Positions 7,385-16,518 of a stretch of 50,532 bases of DNA are shown here, one piece after another. Source of the stretch: an uncultured Caulobacter sp. (GTDB taxonomy: Bacteria; Pseudomonadota; Alphaproteobacteria; Caulobacterales; Caulobacteraceae); assembly GCF_937900395.1 (NCBI RefSeq), contig NZ_CALCDX010000218.1, positions 1 to 50,532 of the forward strand, in the 5' to 3' direction. The position numbers and the translations under genes are program-made. The first letter of the stretch is position 1, and each line of letters starts with the position of its first letter. The notes below the pieces were generated by a model. That model was not told the DNA's origin. It worked only from the letters and a program-made list of their open reading frames with translations, and did no database searches.

Positions 7385-8002
7385 ATGCCCTTGCAGGCGA
7401 TCGCATTCTATCTGCTGGCTTTTGTGACCATCGCGGCGGGTCTTCTCGTCGTGTCGGCCCGAAACCCGGTGCACTCGGTGCTCTTCCTGATCACCGCCTT
7501 CTTCTCGGCCGCCGGCCTCTTCGTCCTCTTGGGCGCGGAGTTCCTCGCGATGCTGCTGATCGTCGTCTATGTGGGCGCGGTCGCGGTGCTGTTCCTGTTC
7601 GTCGTCATGATGCTGGACGTGGACTTCGCGGCGCTCCGCCAGGGCTTCGCCCAGTACCTGCCGATCGGCGGTCTGGTCGGCGGGATCCTGACGCTGGAGA
7701 TGATCTTCGTCGCGGCGACCGTGGCGAGCAACGGCGCGGCCGCCAAGAACGCCCTGCCGAACGCCTCTCCGGGCGGTGTCCCGAACACCGAGGTGATCGG
7801 TCGCGTGCTCTACACCGACTACATCTTCTTCTTCCAACTGGCGGGCCTGGTGCTGCTGGTCGCCATGATCGGCGCCATCGTGCTGACCCTGCGCCACAAG
7901 CCGGGCGTCAAGCGCCAGGACATCGGCAAGCAGGTCGCCCGCACGCCCAAGACCGGCATGACGCTGGTCCAGATCAAGCCGGGTGAGGGGATCTCCGAAT
8001 GA
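7385..8002 (+). CDS. nuoJ: NADH-quinone oxidoreductase subunit J (ND6 homologue)
   Basis: NuoJ is a five-helix membrane subunit next to NuoH and NuoK. ATG at 7385 was chosen because it follows an AGGGGAG about ten bases upstream and gives the expected N-terminus (MPLQAIAFYLLAF); the frame stays open upstream of it without family character. The 205-residue product contains ARNPVHSVLFLI and the conserved third-helix stretch LLIVVYVGAVAVLFLFVVMML, whose pi-bulge region is important in the active/deactive transition of the complex. The soluble C-terminal tail runs from about 175 onward. Its stop overlaps the nuoK ATG by four bases. Confidence 0.95.
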   Translation: MPLQAIAFYLLAFVTIAAGLLVVSARNPVHSVLFLITAFFSAAGLFVLLGAEFLAMLLIVVYVGAVAVLFLFVVMMLDVDFAALRQGFAQYLPIGGLVGGILTLEMIFVAATVASNGAAAKNALPNASPGGVPNTEVIGRVLYTDYIFFFQLAGLVLLVAMIGAIVLTLRHKPGVKRQDIGKQVARTPKTGMTLVQIKPGEGISE

Positions 8003-8304
8003 TCGGCCTTCCGCACTATCTCGTCGTCGCCGCCATCCTGTTCACGATCGGCGTCTTCGGCATCTTCGTGAACCGCAAGAACATCATCGTCATCCTGATG
8101 TCGATCGAATTGATCCTGCTGGCGGTGAACGTGAATCTCGTGGCGTTCTCGGCCTATCTGCACGACGTGGCGGGCCAGATCTTCGCCCTGTTCGTGCTGA
8201 CCGTAGCCGCCGCCGAGGCGGCCGTGGGTCTGGCCATCCTCGTCACCTTCTTCCGCAACCGCGGCGACATCGCGGTTGACGACGCCAGCATGATGAAGGG
8301 CTAA
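7999..8304 (+). CDS. nuoK: NADH-quinone oxidoreductase subunit K (ND4L homologue)
   Basis: A 101-residue, three-helix membrane subunit that carries part of the central proton-transfer axis. The two essential glutamates of the family are present at Glu37 (in LMSIELILLAVN) and Glu73 (in AAAEAAVGLAI). The length is typical. Its ATG overlaps the nuoJ stop, and nuoL begins eight bases after its own stop, as in most alphaproteobacterial nuo operons. Confidence 0.97.
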   Translation: MIGLPHYLVVAAILFTIGVFGIFVNRKNIIVILMSIELILLAVNVNLVAFSAYLHDVAGQIFALFVLTVAAAEAAVGLAILVTFFRNRGDIAVDDASMMKG

Positions 8305-8312
8305 GCGACGTC

Positions 8313-10361
8313 ATGCAGACGCTTGTCACCATTCTCGTTTTCGCACCGATCATCGCCGCGGCGATCGCCGGCCTGTTCGGCCGCCGCATCGGCGACGTGG
8401 CCTCGCAGTCGGTCACGACCGGCGCGCTGATCCTGTCGTGCGCGCTGTCCTGGTACACGTTCAGCCAGTGGACCTGGGGGCATATGGAGGCCTTCACGGT
8501 CAATCTGCTGCCGTTCATCCACATCGGCGACTTCCAGGCCAACTGGTCGATCCGCATCGACGCCCTGTCGGCGACCATGCTGATCGTGGTCACGACGGTC
8601 TCGGCCCTCGTGCACATCTATTCCTGGGGCTACATGGCCGAGGACGACAGCAAGCCGCGCTTCTTCGCGTACCTGTCGCTGTTCACCTTCGCCATGCTGT
8701 CGCTGGTCACCGCCGCCGACTTCATGCAGCTGTTCTTCGGCTGGGAAGGCGTGGGCCTGGCCTCGTATCTGCTGATCGGCTTCTGGTACAAGAAGCCTTC
8801 GGCCAGCGCCGCCGCCATCAAGGCCTTCGTGGTCAACCGCGTCGGCGACTTCGGCTTCGCCCTGGGCATCATGACCACCTACTGGGCGTTCGGCACGATC
8901 CAGTTCGCCGAGCTGTTCCCGATGATCGCCAGCCATGCCGGCAAGACCTGGGAATTCGCCGGTCACGTCTGGCCGCTGATGGATATCGCCTGCTTCCTGG
9001 TGTTCATCGGCGCGATGGGCAAGTCGGCGCAGTTCTTCCTGCACACCTGGCTACCGGACGCCATGGAAGGCCCGACCCCGGTGTCGGCCCTGATCCACGC
9101 GGCCACCATGGTGACCGCCGGCGTCTACATGCTGTGCCTGATGTCGCCGATGTTCGAATACGCGCCCGTCGCCAAGAACATCGTCACGGTGATCGGCGCG
9201 GTGACGGCCCTGTTCGCCGCCACGGTCGGCCTGACCCAGAACGACATCAAGCGCGTGATCGCCTACTCGACCTGTTCGCAGCTGGGCTACATGTTCTTCG
9301 CGGCCGGCGTCGGCGCCTATCAGGCGGCCATGTTCCACCTGTTCACGCACGCCTTCTTCAAGGCCCTGCTGTTCCTGGGCGCCGGTTCGGTGATCCACGG
9401 CATGCACCACGAGCAGGACATGCGAAAGTACGGCGCTCTCGCCAAGCTGCTGCCGATCACCTTCATCGCCATGACGATCGGCACGATCGCGATCACGGGC
9501 CTCGGCTTCCCGCCGCTGCACCTGGGCTTCGCCGGCTTCTACTCGAAGGACACCATCATCGAGGCGGCCTTCGCCGCTGGTGGCCACAATTCGATCGCCA
9601 TGTTCGCCTGGGTGATCGGCGTGCTGGTGGCGGGCCTGACCTCGTTCTACTCGTGGCGCCTGGCGTTCTTCACCTTCAACGGCAAGGCGCGCTGGGGTCA
9701 TGACGATCACCACGCTCATGACGCTCATGGGCACGACGCCCATGGCCATGACGACCATGCGCACGAAGATCACGGCCACGGCCACGATCACAAGCCGCAC
9801 GAGAGCCCCGCGGTCATGCTGTTCCCGCTGATCGTGCTGTCGATCGGCGCGATCGCCGCCGGCTTCGTGTTCAACGGCTACTTCGTCGGCCACCACCAGG
9901 AAGAGTTCTGGCGCGGCGCGATCTTCACCGCTCCGAGCAACCAAGTGCTGCACCACGCGCACGAGGTGGCCGAGTGGGTGAAGTGGAGCCCGCTGATCGC
10001 TTCGCTGATCGGCCTGCTGATCGCGGTCTATGTCTACCTGATCAAGGGCAATGAGCGCCTGGGCCTGAAGCTGGCCGAGCGCAAGGGCCCGCTGTACGTC
10101 TTCTTCTACAACAAGTGGTTCTTCGACGAACTCTACGACGCGACCTTCGTGCGCTTCGCCAAGTTCCTCGGGGACCTGTTCTGGAAGGGCGGCGACCAGA
10201 AGATCATCGACGGCCTCGGCCCGGATGGCGTCAGCCACGTCTCGTATGAGGTCGGCAAACGCACCGGCAAGCTGCAGACCGGCTATCTCTACCACTACGC
10301 GTTTGTCATGCTGCTCGGCGTCGCCGGCCTGCTGACCTTCGCCCTGTACGCCTTCCGTTGA
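8313..10361 (+). CDS. nuoL: NADH-quinone oxidoreductase subunit L (ND5 homologue) with a His-rich loop
   Basis: NuoL is the distal antiporter-like, proton-pumping subunit, ending in the long lateral helix that braces the membrane arm. The 682-residue product shows the Mrp/antiporter signatures FFGWEGVGLASYLLIGFWY, HTWLPDAMEGPTPVSALIHAATMV, and the Lys-containing QNDIKRVIAYSTCSQLGYM. The unusual feature is a histidine/aspartate-rich loop at residues 463-496 (bases 9699-9800), with 15 His in 34 residues. It lies between transmembrane segments after the conserved core and looks like a metal-chelating linker. The start ATG is eight bases after nuoK. Identity is certain; the loop's function is unknown. 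Confidence 0.97.
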   Translation: MQTLVTILVFAPIIAAAIAGLFGRRIGDVASQSVTTGALILSCALSWYTFSQWTWGHMEAFTVNLLPFIHIGDFQANWSIRIDALSATMLIVVTTVSALVHIYSWGYMAEDDSKPRFFAYLSLFTFAMLSLVTAADFMQLFFGWEGVGLASYLLIGFWYKKPSASAAAIKAFVVNRVGDFGFALGIMTTYWAFGTIQFAELFPMIASHAGKTWEFAGHVWPLMDIACFLVFIGAMGKSAQFFLHTWLPDAMEGPTPVSALIHAATMVTAGVYMLCLMSPMFEYAPVAKNIVTVIGAVTALFAATVGLTQNDIKRVIAYSTCSQLGYMFFAAGVGAYQAAMFHLFTHAFFKALLFLGAGSVIHGMHHEQDMRKYGALAKLLPITFIAMTIGTIAITGLGFPPLHLGFAGFYSKDTIIEAAFAAGGHNSIAMFAWVIGVLVAGLTSFYSWRLAFFTFNGKARWGHDDHHAHDAHGHDAHGHDDHAHEDHGHGHDHKPHESPAVMLFPLIVLSIGAIAAGFVFNGYFVGHHQEEFWRGAIFTAPSNQVLHHAHEVAEWVKWSPLIASLIGLLIAVYVYLIKGNERLGLKLAERKGPLYVFFYNKWFFDELYDATFVRFAKFLGDLFWKGGDQKIIDGLGPDGVSHVSYEVGKRTGKLQTGYLYHYAFVMLLGVAGLLTFALYAFR

Positions 10362-10375
10362 GGGGGACGGAGCTA

Positions 10376-11860
10376 ATGAGCGGCCTTCTCAGCCTTACGA
10401 CCTTCGCGCCCATCGTCGGCGTCGCGGTGATCCTCGCCGCGCGCGCCCTGCATGGCGCCGGTGAAAAGACCGACACCCTGGCCAAGTGGATCGCGCTCGT
10501 GACCACCCTGGTCACGTTCGGCCTGTCGATTGTCCTGACCGTCCAGTTCGACCCGAAGAACCCGGGCTTCCAGTTCGTGGAAGACTTCGCCTGGTTCGCC
10601 GGCCTGCACTACCGCATGGGCGTCGACGGCATCTCGGTGCTGTTCGTCCTGCTGACCGCGTTCCTGCTGCCGATCTGCATCATCGCCAGCTGGAAGTCGG
10701 TCGAGAAGCGCGTTGTCGAGTACCTGATCGCCTTCCTGGTCCTCGAGACCCTGGTGATCGGCGTGTTCGCCGCGCTGGATCTCGTGCTGTTCTACCTGTT
10801 CTTCGAGTTCGGCCTGGTCCCGATGTTCCTGATCATCGGCATCTGGGGCGGCAAGCGTCGCGTCTACGCGGCCTACAAGTTCTTCCTCTACACGCTGCTC
10901 GGCTCGGTGCTGATGCTGGCGGCGATCCTGGCGATGATCTCGATCTCGGGCACCTCGTCGATCCCCGACCTGATGCACTACAAGTTCGCGCCGTGGCTCC
11001 AGACCTGGCTGTGGCTGGCTTTCTTCGCCTCGTTCGCGGTGAAGATGCCGATGTGGCCGGTGCACACCTGGCTGCCCGACGCGCACGTGGAAGCCCCGAC
11101 GGCCGGCTCGGTCATCCTGGCGGGCATTCTGCTGAAGATGGGCGGCTATGGCTTCATGCGCTTCAGCCTGCCGATGTTCCCGAACGCGTCGGAGATGTTC
11201 CAGCCGCTGGTGTTTGCGATGTCGGCCATCGCCATCGTCTACACCTCGCTGGTCGCCTTCCGTCAGACCGACATCAAGAAGCTGATCGCCTATTCGTCGG
11301 TCGCCCACATGGGCTTCGTGACCATGGGCATCTTCTCGGGCAACGCCGCCGGCGAGCAGGGCGCTCTCTTCCAGATGCTGAGCCACGGGGTGATCTCCGG
11401 CGCGCTCTTCCTCTGCGTCGGCGTCGTCTACGACCGCATGCACACCCGCGAGATCGCCTTCTACGGCGGCCTGACCAACCGCATGCCGCACTACGCCTTC
11501 GTGTTCCTGCTGTTCACGATGGGCAATGTCGGCCTGCCGGGCACTTCGGGCTTCGTCGGTGAAATCCTGACCATGACCGGCGTCTACAAGGCCTCGACCT
11601 GGACGGCGCTTGTGGCCGCCACCGGCGTGATCCTGTCGGCCATGTACGCCCTGACGCTGTATCGTCGGGTCATGTACGGCGAGATCACCAATCCCGAGCT
11701 GAAGACCATCACGGATCTGGACGCTCGCGAGATCCTGCTGTTCGTTCCGCTCATCATCATGACCCTGGTGCTGGGCATCTATCCCAATCTTGTGTTCAAC
11801 CTGACCGCGTCTTCCGTCGACGCGTTGGTCGGCGCCTGGCGCGCCGCCCTGGGCGGGTGA
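10376..11860 (+). CDS. nuoM: NADH-quinone oxidoreductase subunit M (ND4 homologue)
   Basis: NuoM is the middle antiporter-like proton-pumping subunit. The 494-residue product has about 14 predicted helices and carries the conserved Glu in LFYLFFEFGLVPMFLIIGIWGG, the motif HTWLPDAHVEAPTAGSVILAGILLK, and the QTDIKKLIAYSSVAHMG helix with key lysines. A TTG at 10358 overlaps the nuoL stop and could add six residues, but ATG 10376 has GGGGGACGGAG upstream and gives the usual N-terminus (MSGLLSLTTFAPIVG), so it is preferred. nuoN follows after seven bases. Confidence 0.96.
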   Translation: MSGLLSLTTFAPIVGVAVILAARALHGAGEKTDTLAKWIALVTTLVTFGLSIVLTVQFDPKNPGFQFVEDFAWFAGLHYRMGVDGISVLFVLLTAFLLPICIIASWKSVEKRVVEYLIAFLVLETLVIGVFAALDLVLFYLFFEFGLVPMFLIIGIWGGKRRVYAAYKFFLYTLLGSVLMLAAILAMISISGTSSIPDLMHYKFAPWLQTWLWLAFFASFAVKMPMWPVHTWLPDAHVEAPTAGSVILAGILLKMGGYGFMRFSLPMFPNASEMFQPLVFAMSAIAIVYTSLVAFRQTDIKKLIAYSSVAHMGFVTMGIFSGNAAGEQGALFQMLSHGVISGALFLCVGVVYDRMHTREIAFYGGLTNRMPHYAFVFLLFTMGNVGLPGTSGFVGEILTMTGVYKASTWTALVAATGVILSAMYALTLYRRVMYGEITNPELKTITDLDAREILLFVPLIIMTLVLGIYPNLVFNLTASSVDALVGAWRAALGG

Positions 11861-11867
11861 GGGGCCT

Positions 11868-13313
11868 ATGACGTTTTTCGCCAACTTCTCGCTCGTGCTG
11901 CCTGAGATCGTTCTCGCGGTCGCGGCGCTCGTCCTGCTGGTCGCCGGCGCCTTCCGGGGCAAGGTCGGCGCGATCTTCACCCTCGCGGCCGTCGCCGCGC
12001 TGGTGGCGGCCGCCGCCACGGCGGTCCTCGGCCCGCACGGCCGCGCCTTCGGCGGGGTCTACGCGGCCGACGCCGCGGCGACCTACGCCAAGGTCGCCAT
12101 CTATCTCTCCAGCGCCGTGGCCATCGTGCTCGGCGATCGCTGGCTTGCCCAGCGCGGCGATCAGAAGTTCGAGTTCGCCGTCCTGGTGATCCTGGCCGCC
12201 GTCGGCATGGGCGTCACCGCCTCAGCCGGCGACCTGATCAGCCTCTATGTCGGCGTCGAACTGCAGTCGCTGGCCCTGTACGTCCTGGCCGCCATGCGCC
12301 GCGACGACGCCAAGTCGTCCGAGGCCGGCCTGAAGTACTTCGTGCTGGGCGCGCTGTCGTCGGGCCTGCTGCTGTACGGCAGCTCCCTGATCTACGGCTT
12401 CACCGGCTCGACCCACTTCAGCCAGATCGCTCTGGCCGCCGCCCATGGCGGCACACATGGCGTCGGCCTGCTGTTTGGCCTCGTGTTCCTGATCTGCGGC
12501 CTGGCGTTCAAGGTCTCGGCTGCGCCGTTCCACATGTGGACGCCGGACGTCTATGAAGGCGCCCCGACCCCGGTCGTCGGCTTCTTCGCCGCCGCGCCGA
12601 AGCTGGCCGCGATGATGATGTTCGCCCGCGTGCTGGGCGACGCCTTCCCGGGCTCTGTCGATCAATGGCGTCAGATCCTGGTGATCGCGGCCCTGCTGTC
12701 GGTCTTCGTCGGCGCCTTCGCGGGCCTGGCCCAGACCAACCTCAAGCGCCTGTGGGCCTATTCCTCGATCGCCAACGTCGGCTACGCCCTGCTGGGCGTG
12801 GCGGCGGGCGGCGAGGTCGGCCTGCAGTCCATGCTGCTGTTCATGACCCTGTACATGGTCGACGTCACCGGCTTCTTCGCCTGCCTGCAGGCGCTGAACC
12901 GCGACGGCAAGCCCATGGAGACGATCGAGGACATGGCGGGCTTGATCAAGGAGCGTCCGGGCGTCGCCATCGCCATGACCGCGTTCTCGCTGTCGGCTCT
13001 GGGCCTGCCGCCGTTCTCGGGTTTCTGGTCGAAGTACTATGTCTTCAAGGCCGCCCTGGGCACGGGCGACGTGATGATGCAGTGGGCCGCCGTCCTCGGC
13101 CTGGTCGGCTCGGTCGTCGCGGCGTTCTATTACCTGCGCCTGATCAAATCGATGTGGTTCGATGCGCCCGCTGGCGCGGTCGACGCCCCGTCGCCTTCGG
13201 CCCGCGCCGTGGGTTACGCCGCCGCGATCTTCTCGTTCCCGATCGTGCTGGTGGCCCTGGTGTGGCTGGATCCGGCCGCCAAGGCTGCCGCGGCCGCCTT
13301 TGGTCACGCGTGA
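11868..13313 (+). CDS. nuoN: NADH-quinone oxidoreductase subunit N (ND2 homologue)
   Basis: NuoN is the third antiporter-like subunit, next to NuoK in the membrane arm. The 481-residue product is hydrophobic throughout, with the conserved acidic helix (SLYVGVELQSLALYVLAA), the segment FKVSAAPFHMWTPDVYEGAPTPV, and the Lys helix QTNLKRLWAYSSIANVGY. It closes the standard nuoA-N order seen from nuoD onward here. No terminator follows: birA starts one base after the stop, so transcription probably continues. Confidence 0.97.
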   Translation: MTFFANFSLVLPEIVLAVAALVLLVAGAFRGKVGAIFTLAAVAALVAAAATAVLGPHGRAFGGVYAADAAATYAKVAIYLSSAVAIVLGDRWLAQRGDQKFEFAVLVILAAVGMGVTASAGDLISLYVGVELQSLALYVLAAMRRDDAKSSEAGLKYFVLGALSSGLLLYGSSLIYGFTGSTHFSQIALAAAHGGTHGVGLLFGLVFLICGLAFKVSAAPFHMWTPDVYEGAPTPVVGFFAAAPKLAAMMMFARVLGDAFPGSVDQWRQILVIAALLSVFVGAFAGLAQTNLKRLWAYSSIANVGYALLGVAAGGEVGLQSMLLFMTLYMVDVTGFFACLQALNRDGKPMETIEDMAGLIKERPGVAIAMTAFSLSALGLPPFSGFWSKYYVFKAALGTGDVMMQWAAVLGLVGSVVAAFYYLRLIKSMWFDAPAGAVDAPSPSARAVGYAAAIFSFPIVLVALVWLDPAAKAAAAAFGHA

Positions 13314-13314
13314 C

Positions 13315-14055
13315 GTGACGGGCGTTCCGCCCGTTATCGTCCTCGCCGAAGTCGACTCCACCAACGCCGAGGCCCGTCGTCGGGCCGAGGCGGGCGAGGT
13401 TGGCCCCCTGTGGCTGGTCGGCCTGCGCCAGACCGCCGGCCGCGGCCGGCGCGGCCGGGCCTGGGAGACCGGCGAGGGTAACCTCGCCGCGACTTTGCTT
13501 TTTCGCACGGACAAGCCGCCGGCCGAGGCTGCGCAAGTCTCGTTCGTCGCGGCCCTGGCCGTCGCGGACATGCTGGCCAAATACGTGCCGGCTTCCCTCA
13601 TCAGCCTGAAGTGGCCCAACGATCCGCTTCTGGGCGGTCTCAAGGTCAGCGGCATCCTCATCGAGTCCGGCGCCTCGCCGTTGGGCGGTCTGTGGCTGGC
13701 CGTCGGGATCGGCGTTAACCTGAAGCGCAAGCCGATCGACTCCGAGCGTCCCGCGACCGCGATCGCCACCTACAGCGAGACCCTGCCGCCGGCTCCGACC
13801 GAAGCGATCGAGGTGCTGGCCGAGGCGTTCGATCGCTGGTTCGGCGTCTGGAACACCCTGGGCTTTCCCGCCATCGCCGACGCCTGGACGGCCCGCGCCC
13901 ACGGTCTGGGCGAGCCTTGCGTCGCTCGGCTTGGCGCCGAAACGGTCGAAGGCGTTGCGGAGGGGCTGGACGGCGACGGCGCGCTGAGGCTCCGTCTGCC
14001 CGACGGCCAGTTGCGGCGGATCACCGCCGGCGACGTGTTTTTCGGAGGCGCTTGA
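13315..14055 (+). CDS. birA: biotin--[acetyl-CoA-carboxylase] ligase, lacking the repressor domain
   Basis: BirA activates biotin with ATP and transfers it to the carrier lysine of biotin-dependent carboxylases. The catalytic signature GRGRRGRAW is at residues 42-50, with the substrate-site stretch KWPNDPLLGGLKVSGIL further on and a small C-terminal SH3-like domain. The N-terminal helix-turn-helix of the E. coli regulator is missing; the 246-residue product is a monofunctional ligase. The frame is open upstream inside nuoN, but the GTG at 13315, one base after the nuoN stop, gives the normal family length. Its stop overlaps the coaX ATG. Confidence 0.92.
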   Translation: MTGVPPVIVLAEVDSTNAEARRRAEAGEVGPLWLVGLRQTAGRGRRGRAWETGEGNLAATLLFRTDKPPAEAAQVSFVAALAVADMLAKYVPASLISLKWPNDPLLGGLKVSGILIESGASPLGGLWLAVGIGVNLKRKPIDSERPATAIATYSETLPPAPTEAIEVLAEAFDRWFGVWNTLGFPAIADAWTARAHGLGEPCVARLGAETVEGVAEGLDGDGALRLRLPDGQLRRITAGDVFFGGA

Positions 14056-14837
14056 TGCTGCTCGCGATCGAACAGGGCAACACCAACACCATGTTCGCGA
14101 TCCACGACGGCCAGTCGTGGGTGGCCCAGTGGCGCTCCGCCACTGAGAGCACCCGCACCGCCGACGAGTACGTGGTGTGGCTGTCGCAGCTGCTGTCGAT
14201 GCAGGGGCTGGGGTTCCGCGCCATCGACGCGGTGATCATCTCCAGCGTGGTGCCGCAGTCGATCTTCAATCTGCGCAACCTGTCGCGGCGCTATTTCAAC
14301 GTCGAGCCGCTGGTGATCGGCGAGAACGCCAGGCTGGGCATCGACGTCCGCATCGAGAAGCCTTCGGAGGCCGGCGCCGACCGCCTGGTCAACGCCATCG
14401 GCGCGGCCATGATCTATCCGGGGCCGCTGGTCGTGATCGACAGCGGCACGGCCACGACCTTCGACATCGTGGCGGCCGACGGCGCCTTCGAGGGCGGCAT
14501 CATCTCGCCCGGCATCAATCTATCGATGCAAGCGTTGCACGAAGCGGCGGCGAAGCTGCCCCGCATCGCTATCCAGCGACCGGCCGGTAACAGGATCGTG
14601 GGCACCGACACCGTCTCCGCCATGCAATCGGGCGTGTTCTGGGGCTATATCTCGCTGATCGAGGGTCTTGTCTCCCGCATCAAGGCCGAGCGCGGCGAGC
14701 CCATGACCGTAATCGCCACCGGCGGCGTCGCCTCCCTGTTCGAGGGCGCCACCGACAGCATCGACCACTTCGACCCGGATCTGACCATCCGGGGCCTCCT
14801 AGAAATCTACCGACGAAACACCATTTCCGAGACCTGA
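14055..14837 (+). CDS. coaX: type III pantothenate kinase
   Basis: CoaX phosphorylates pantothenate, the first step of coenzyme A synthesis, and belongs to the ASKHA fold. Visible motifs are the phosphate-1 loop LLAIEQGNTNTMFAIHDG, GADRLVNAIGA, and the phosphate-2 stretch VIDSGTATTFDIV followed by GGIISPGI. The first motif has Glu where most family members have Asp in I-D-x-G-N-T; this is a conservative change at a metal/phosphate-site residue. ATG 14055 overlaps the birA stop and yields 260 residues, normal for the family; the frame extends upstream without family character. The rnj ATG overlaps its stop. Confidence 0.93.
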   Translation: MLLAIEQGNTNTMFAIHDGQSWVAQWRSATESTRTADEYVVWLSQLLSMQGLGFRAIDAVIISSVVPQSIFNLRNLSRRYFNVEPLVIGENARLGIDVRIEKPSEAGADRLVNAIGAAMIYPGPLVVIDSGTATTFDIVAADGAFEGGIISPGINLSMQALHEAAAKLPRIAIQRPAGNRIVGTDTVSAMQSGVFWGYISLIEGLVSRIKAERGEPMTVIATGGVASLFEGATDSIDHFDPDLTIRGLLEIYRRNTISET

Positions 14838-16516
14838 TGAAAAAATCCAAAGACGACGAACTCGTCTTCCTGCCGCTTGGCGGGTCGAACGAGATCGGCA
14901 TGAACTTCAACCTGTACGGCTTCGGGCCGGCGCAAGATCGCAAATGGATCGTGGTCGATCTGGGCGTGACGTTTGGCGACCAGACGACGCCGGGCGTCGA
15001 GATCATCCTGCCTGATCCCGAGTTCATCGAGCCCTATGCCGACGACATCCTCGGCATCGTCCTCACCCACGCGCACGAAGATCACCTGGGCGCGGTGCAC
15101 TGGCTGTGGCCGCGCCTGAAGGCGCCGGTGTTCGCCACCCCGTTCACCGCCTTCCTGCTTCGCGAGAAGCTGCGCGACGCGAGCCTGCTCGACGAGGTGC
15201 CGATCACTGAGATCCCGCTGGGCGGGACCTTTGAGCTGGGCCCGTTCTCGCTGGAGCTGATCACCCTGACGCATTCGATCCCCGAGCCGAACGGCCTGGC
15301 GATCAAGACGCCGCTGGGCACGATCCTGCACACCGGCGACTGGAAGATCGATCCGGAGCCTCAGCTTGGCGCGCCGACCGACGAGGCCGCCATTCGCCGC
15401 CTGGGCGACGAAGGCGTGCTGGCCATGGTCTGCGACAGCACCAATGTCTTCGTGGAAGGCACGGCGGGCTCCGAAGCCGACGTGCGCGAAGCCTTGGGCA
15501 ATCTGATCAAGAGCCTGAAGGGCAAGATCGCCGTCGCCTGCTTCGCCTCGAACGTGGCGCGCATGGACACGGTGATCCGCGCGGCCCAGGCCTGCGGCCG
15601 CAAGGTCTGCCTGGCCGGTCGGTCGATGCACCGCATGGCCGCCGCCGCGCGGTCGGTCGGGCTGCTGGAAGGCATCGAGGCGTTCATCAACGACGATCAG
15701 GCCAAGCACCTGCCGGAAGACCAGGTTCTGTTCCTCTGCACCGGCAGCCAGGGCGAAGCCCGCGCGGCGTTGTCGCGGATCGCCGACGGCAGCCACCCGC
15801 ACGTGAAGCTGGGCGCGGGCGACCATGTGATCTTCAGCTCGCGGGTGATCCCGGGCAACGAGATCCCGATCCGCAACCTGCAGAACAAGCTGGCCGATCG
15901 GGGCGTGCGCCTGCACACCGAGCGCGACACGCCCGGCATCCACGTCTCGGGCCACCCGTGCCGGGAAGAGCTGCGCCAGATGTACCAATGGGTGCGTCCG
16001 CAGATCGCGGTGCCGACCCACGGCGAGCGCCGCCACCTGATCGAGCACGCCGCTTTCGCCAAGGACCTGCAGGTCCCGCAGGCCGTAAGCCCGCGTAACG
16101 GCGACATGGTGCGCCTGGCGCCTGGCAAGCCGGAGATCATCGACGAGGTGCCGGCTGGGCGCCTGTATGTCGATGGCGGGGTCGTCACGCCCGAGAATGG
16201 CGAGGCGCTGCGCGAGCGTCGCCACGCGGCCTTCAACGGCATGCTGGCCGTGTCGATCGTCCTGGATGGCCGCAACAAGATCGTCTCCGGACCTCAAGTG
16301 CGCGGCATCGGCCTGACGGGCGATGACGAATACTCGCTGGACGACGCGCTGGACGATCTCGCCGAAGAGGCCGAGACCGCCTACAAGCGCTTGGACGGCG
16401 ACGCGCGCGAGATCGACGAGACGATCGAGAGCGCCATCTCGCGGGCGGTCAAGAAGGCCGCGTTCCGGATCTGGGAGCGCAAGCCGGTCGTCGAGACGAC
16501 CGTCCTGCGGATCTGA
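14837..16516 (+). CDS. rnj: ribonuclease J (metallo-beta-lactamase / beta-CASP RNase)
   Basis: RNase J is an endo- and 5'-3' exoribonuclease in mRNA decay and RNA maturation. The zinc-binding motif HAHEDH (His78, His80, Asp82, His83) sits in a metallo-beta-lactamase domain. A beta-CASP insert follows (VACFASNVARMDTVI, FLCTGSQGEARAAL), then GHPCREELRQMYQWVRPQIAVPTHGE, and a C-terminal domain. The 559-residue length is typical. In related alphaproteobacteria this enzyme shapes rRNA 5' ends and mRNA turnover. Its ATG overlaps the coaX stop, and a strong terminator hairpin follows three bases after the gene. Confidence 0.95.
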   Translation: MKKSKDDELVFLPLGGSNEIGMNFNLYGFGPAQDRKWIVVDLGVTFGDQTTPGVEIILPDPEFIEPYADDILGIVLTHAHEDHLGAVHWLWPRLKAPVFATPFTAFLLREKLRDASLLDEVPITEIPLGGTFELGPFSLELITLTHSIPEPNGLAIKTPLGTILHTGDWKIDPEPQLGAPTDEAAIRRLGDEGVLAMVCDSTNVFVEGTAGSEADVREALGNLIKSLKGKIAVACFASNVARMDTVIRAAQACGRKVCLAGRSMHRMAAAARSVGLLEGIEAFINDDQAKHLPEDQVLFLCTGSQGEARAALSRIADGSHPHVKLGAGDHVIFSSRVIPGNEIPIRNLQNKLADRGVRLHTERDTPGIHVSGHPCREELRQMYQWVRPQIAVPTHGERRHLIEHAAFAKDLQVPQAVSPRNGDMVRLAPGKPEIIDEVPAGRLYVDGGVVTPENGEALRERRHAAFNGMLAVSIVLDGRNKIVSGPQVRGIGLTGDDEYSLDDALDDLAEEAETAYKRLDGDAREIDETIESAISRAVKKAAFRIWERKPVVETTVLRI

Positions 16517-16518
16517 AG

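Noticed and set aside
9699..9800. Tandem repeat or mobile element in nuoL
   Set aside because: The CAT/GAC pattern encodes an in-frame His-rich loop within an intact gene; it is not an insertion element.
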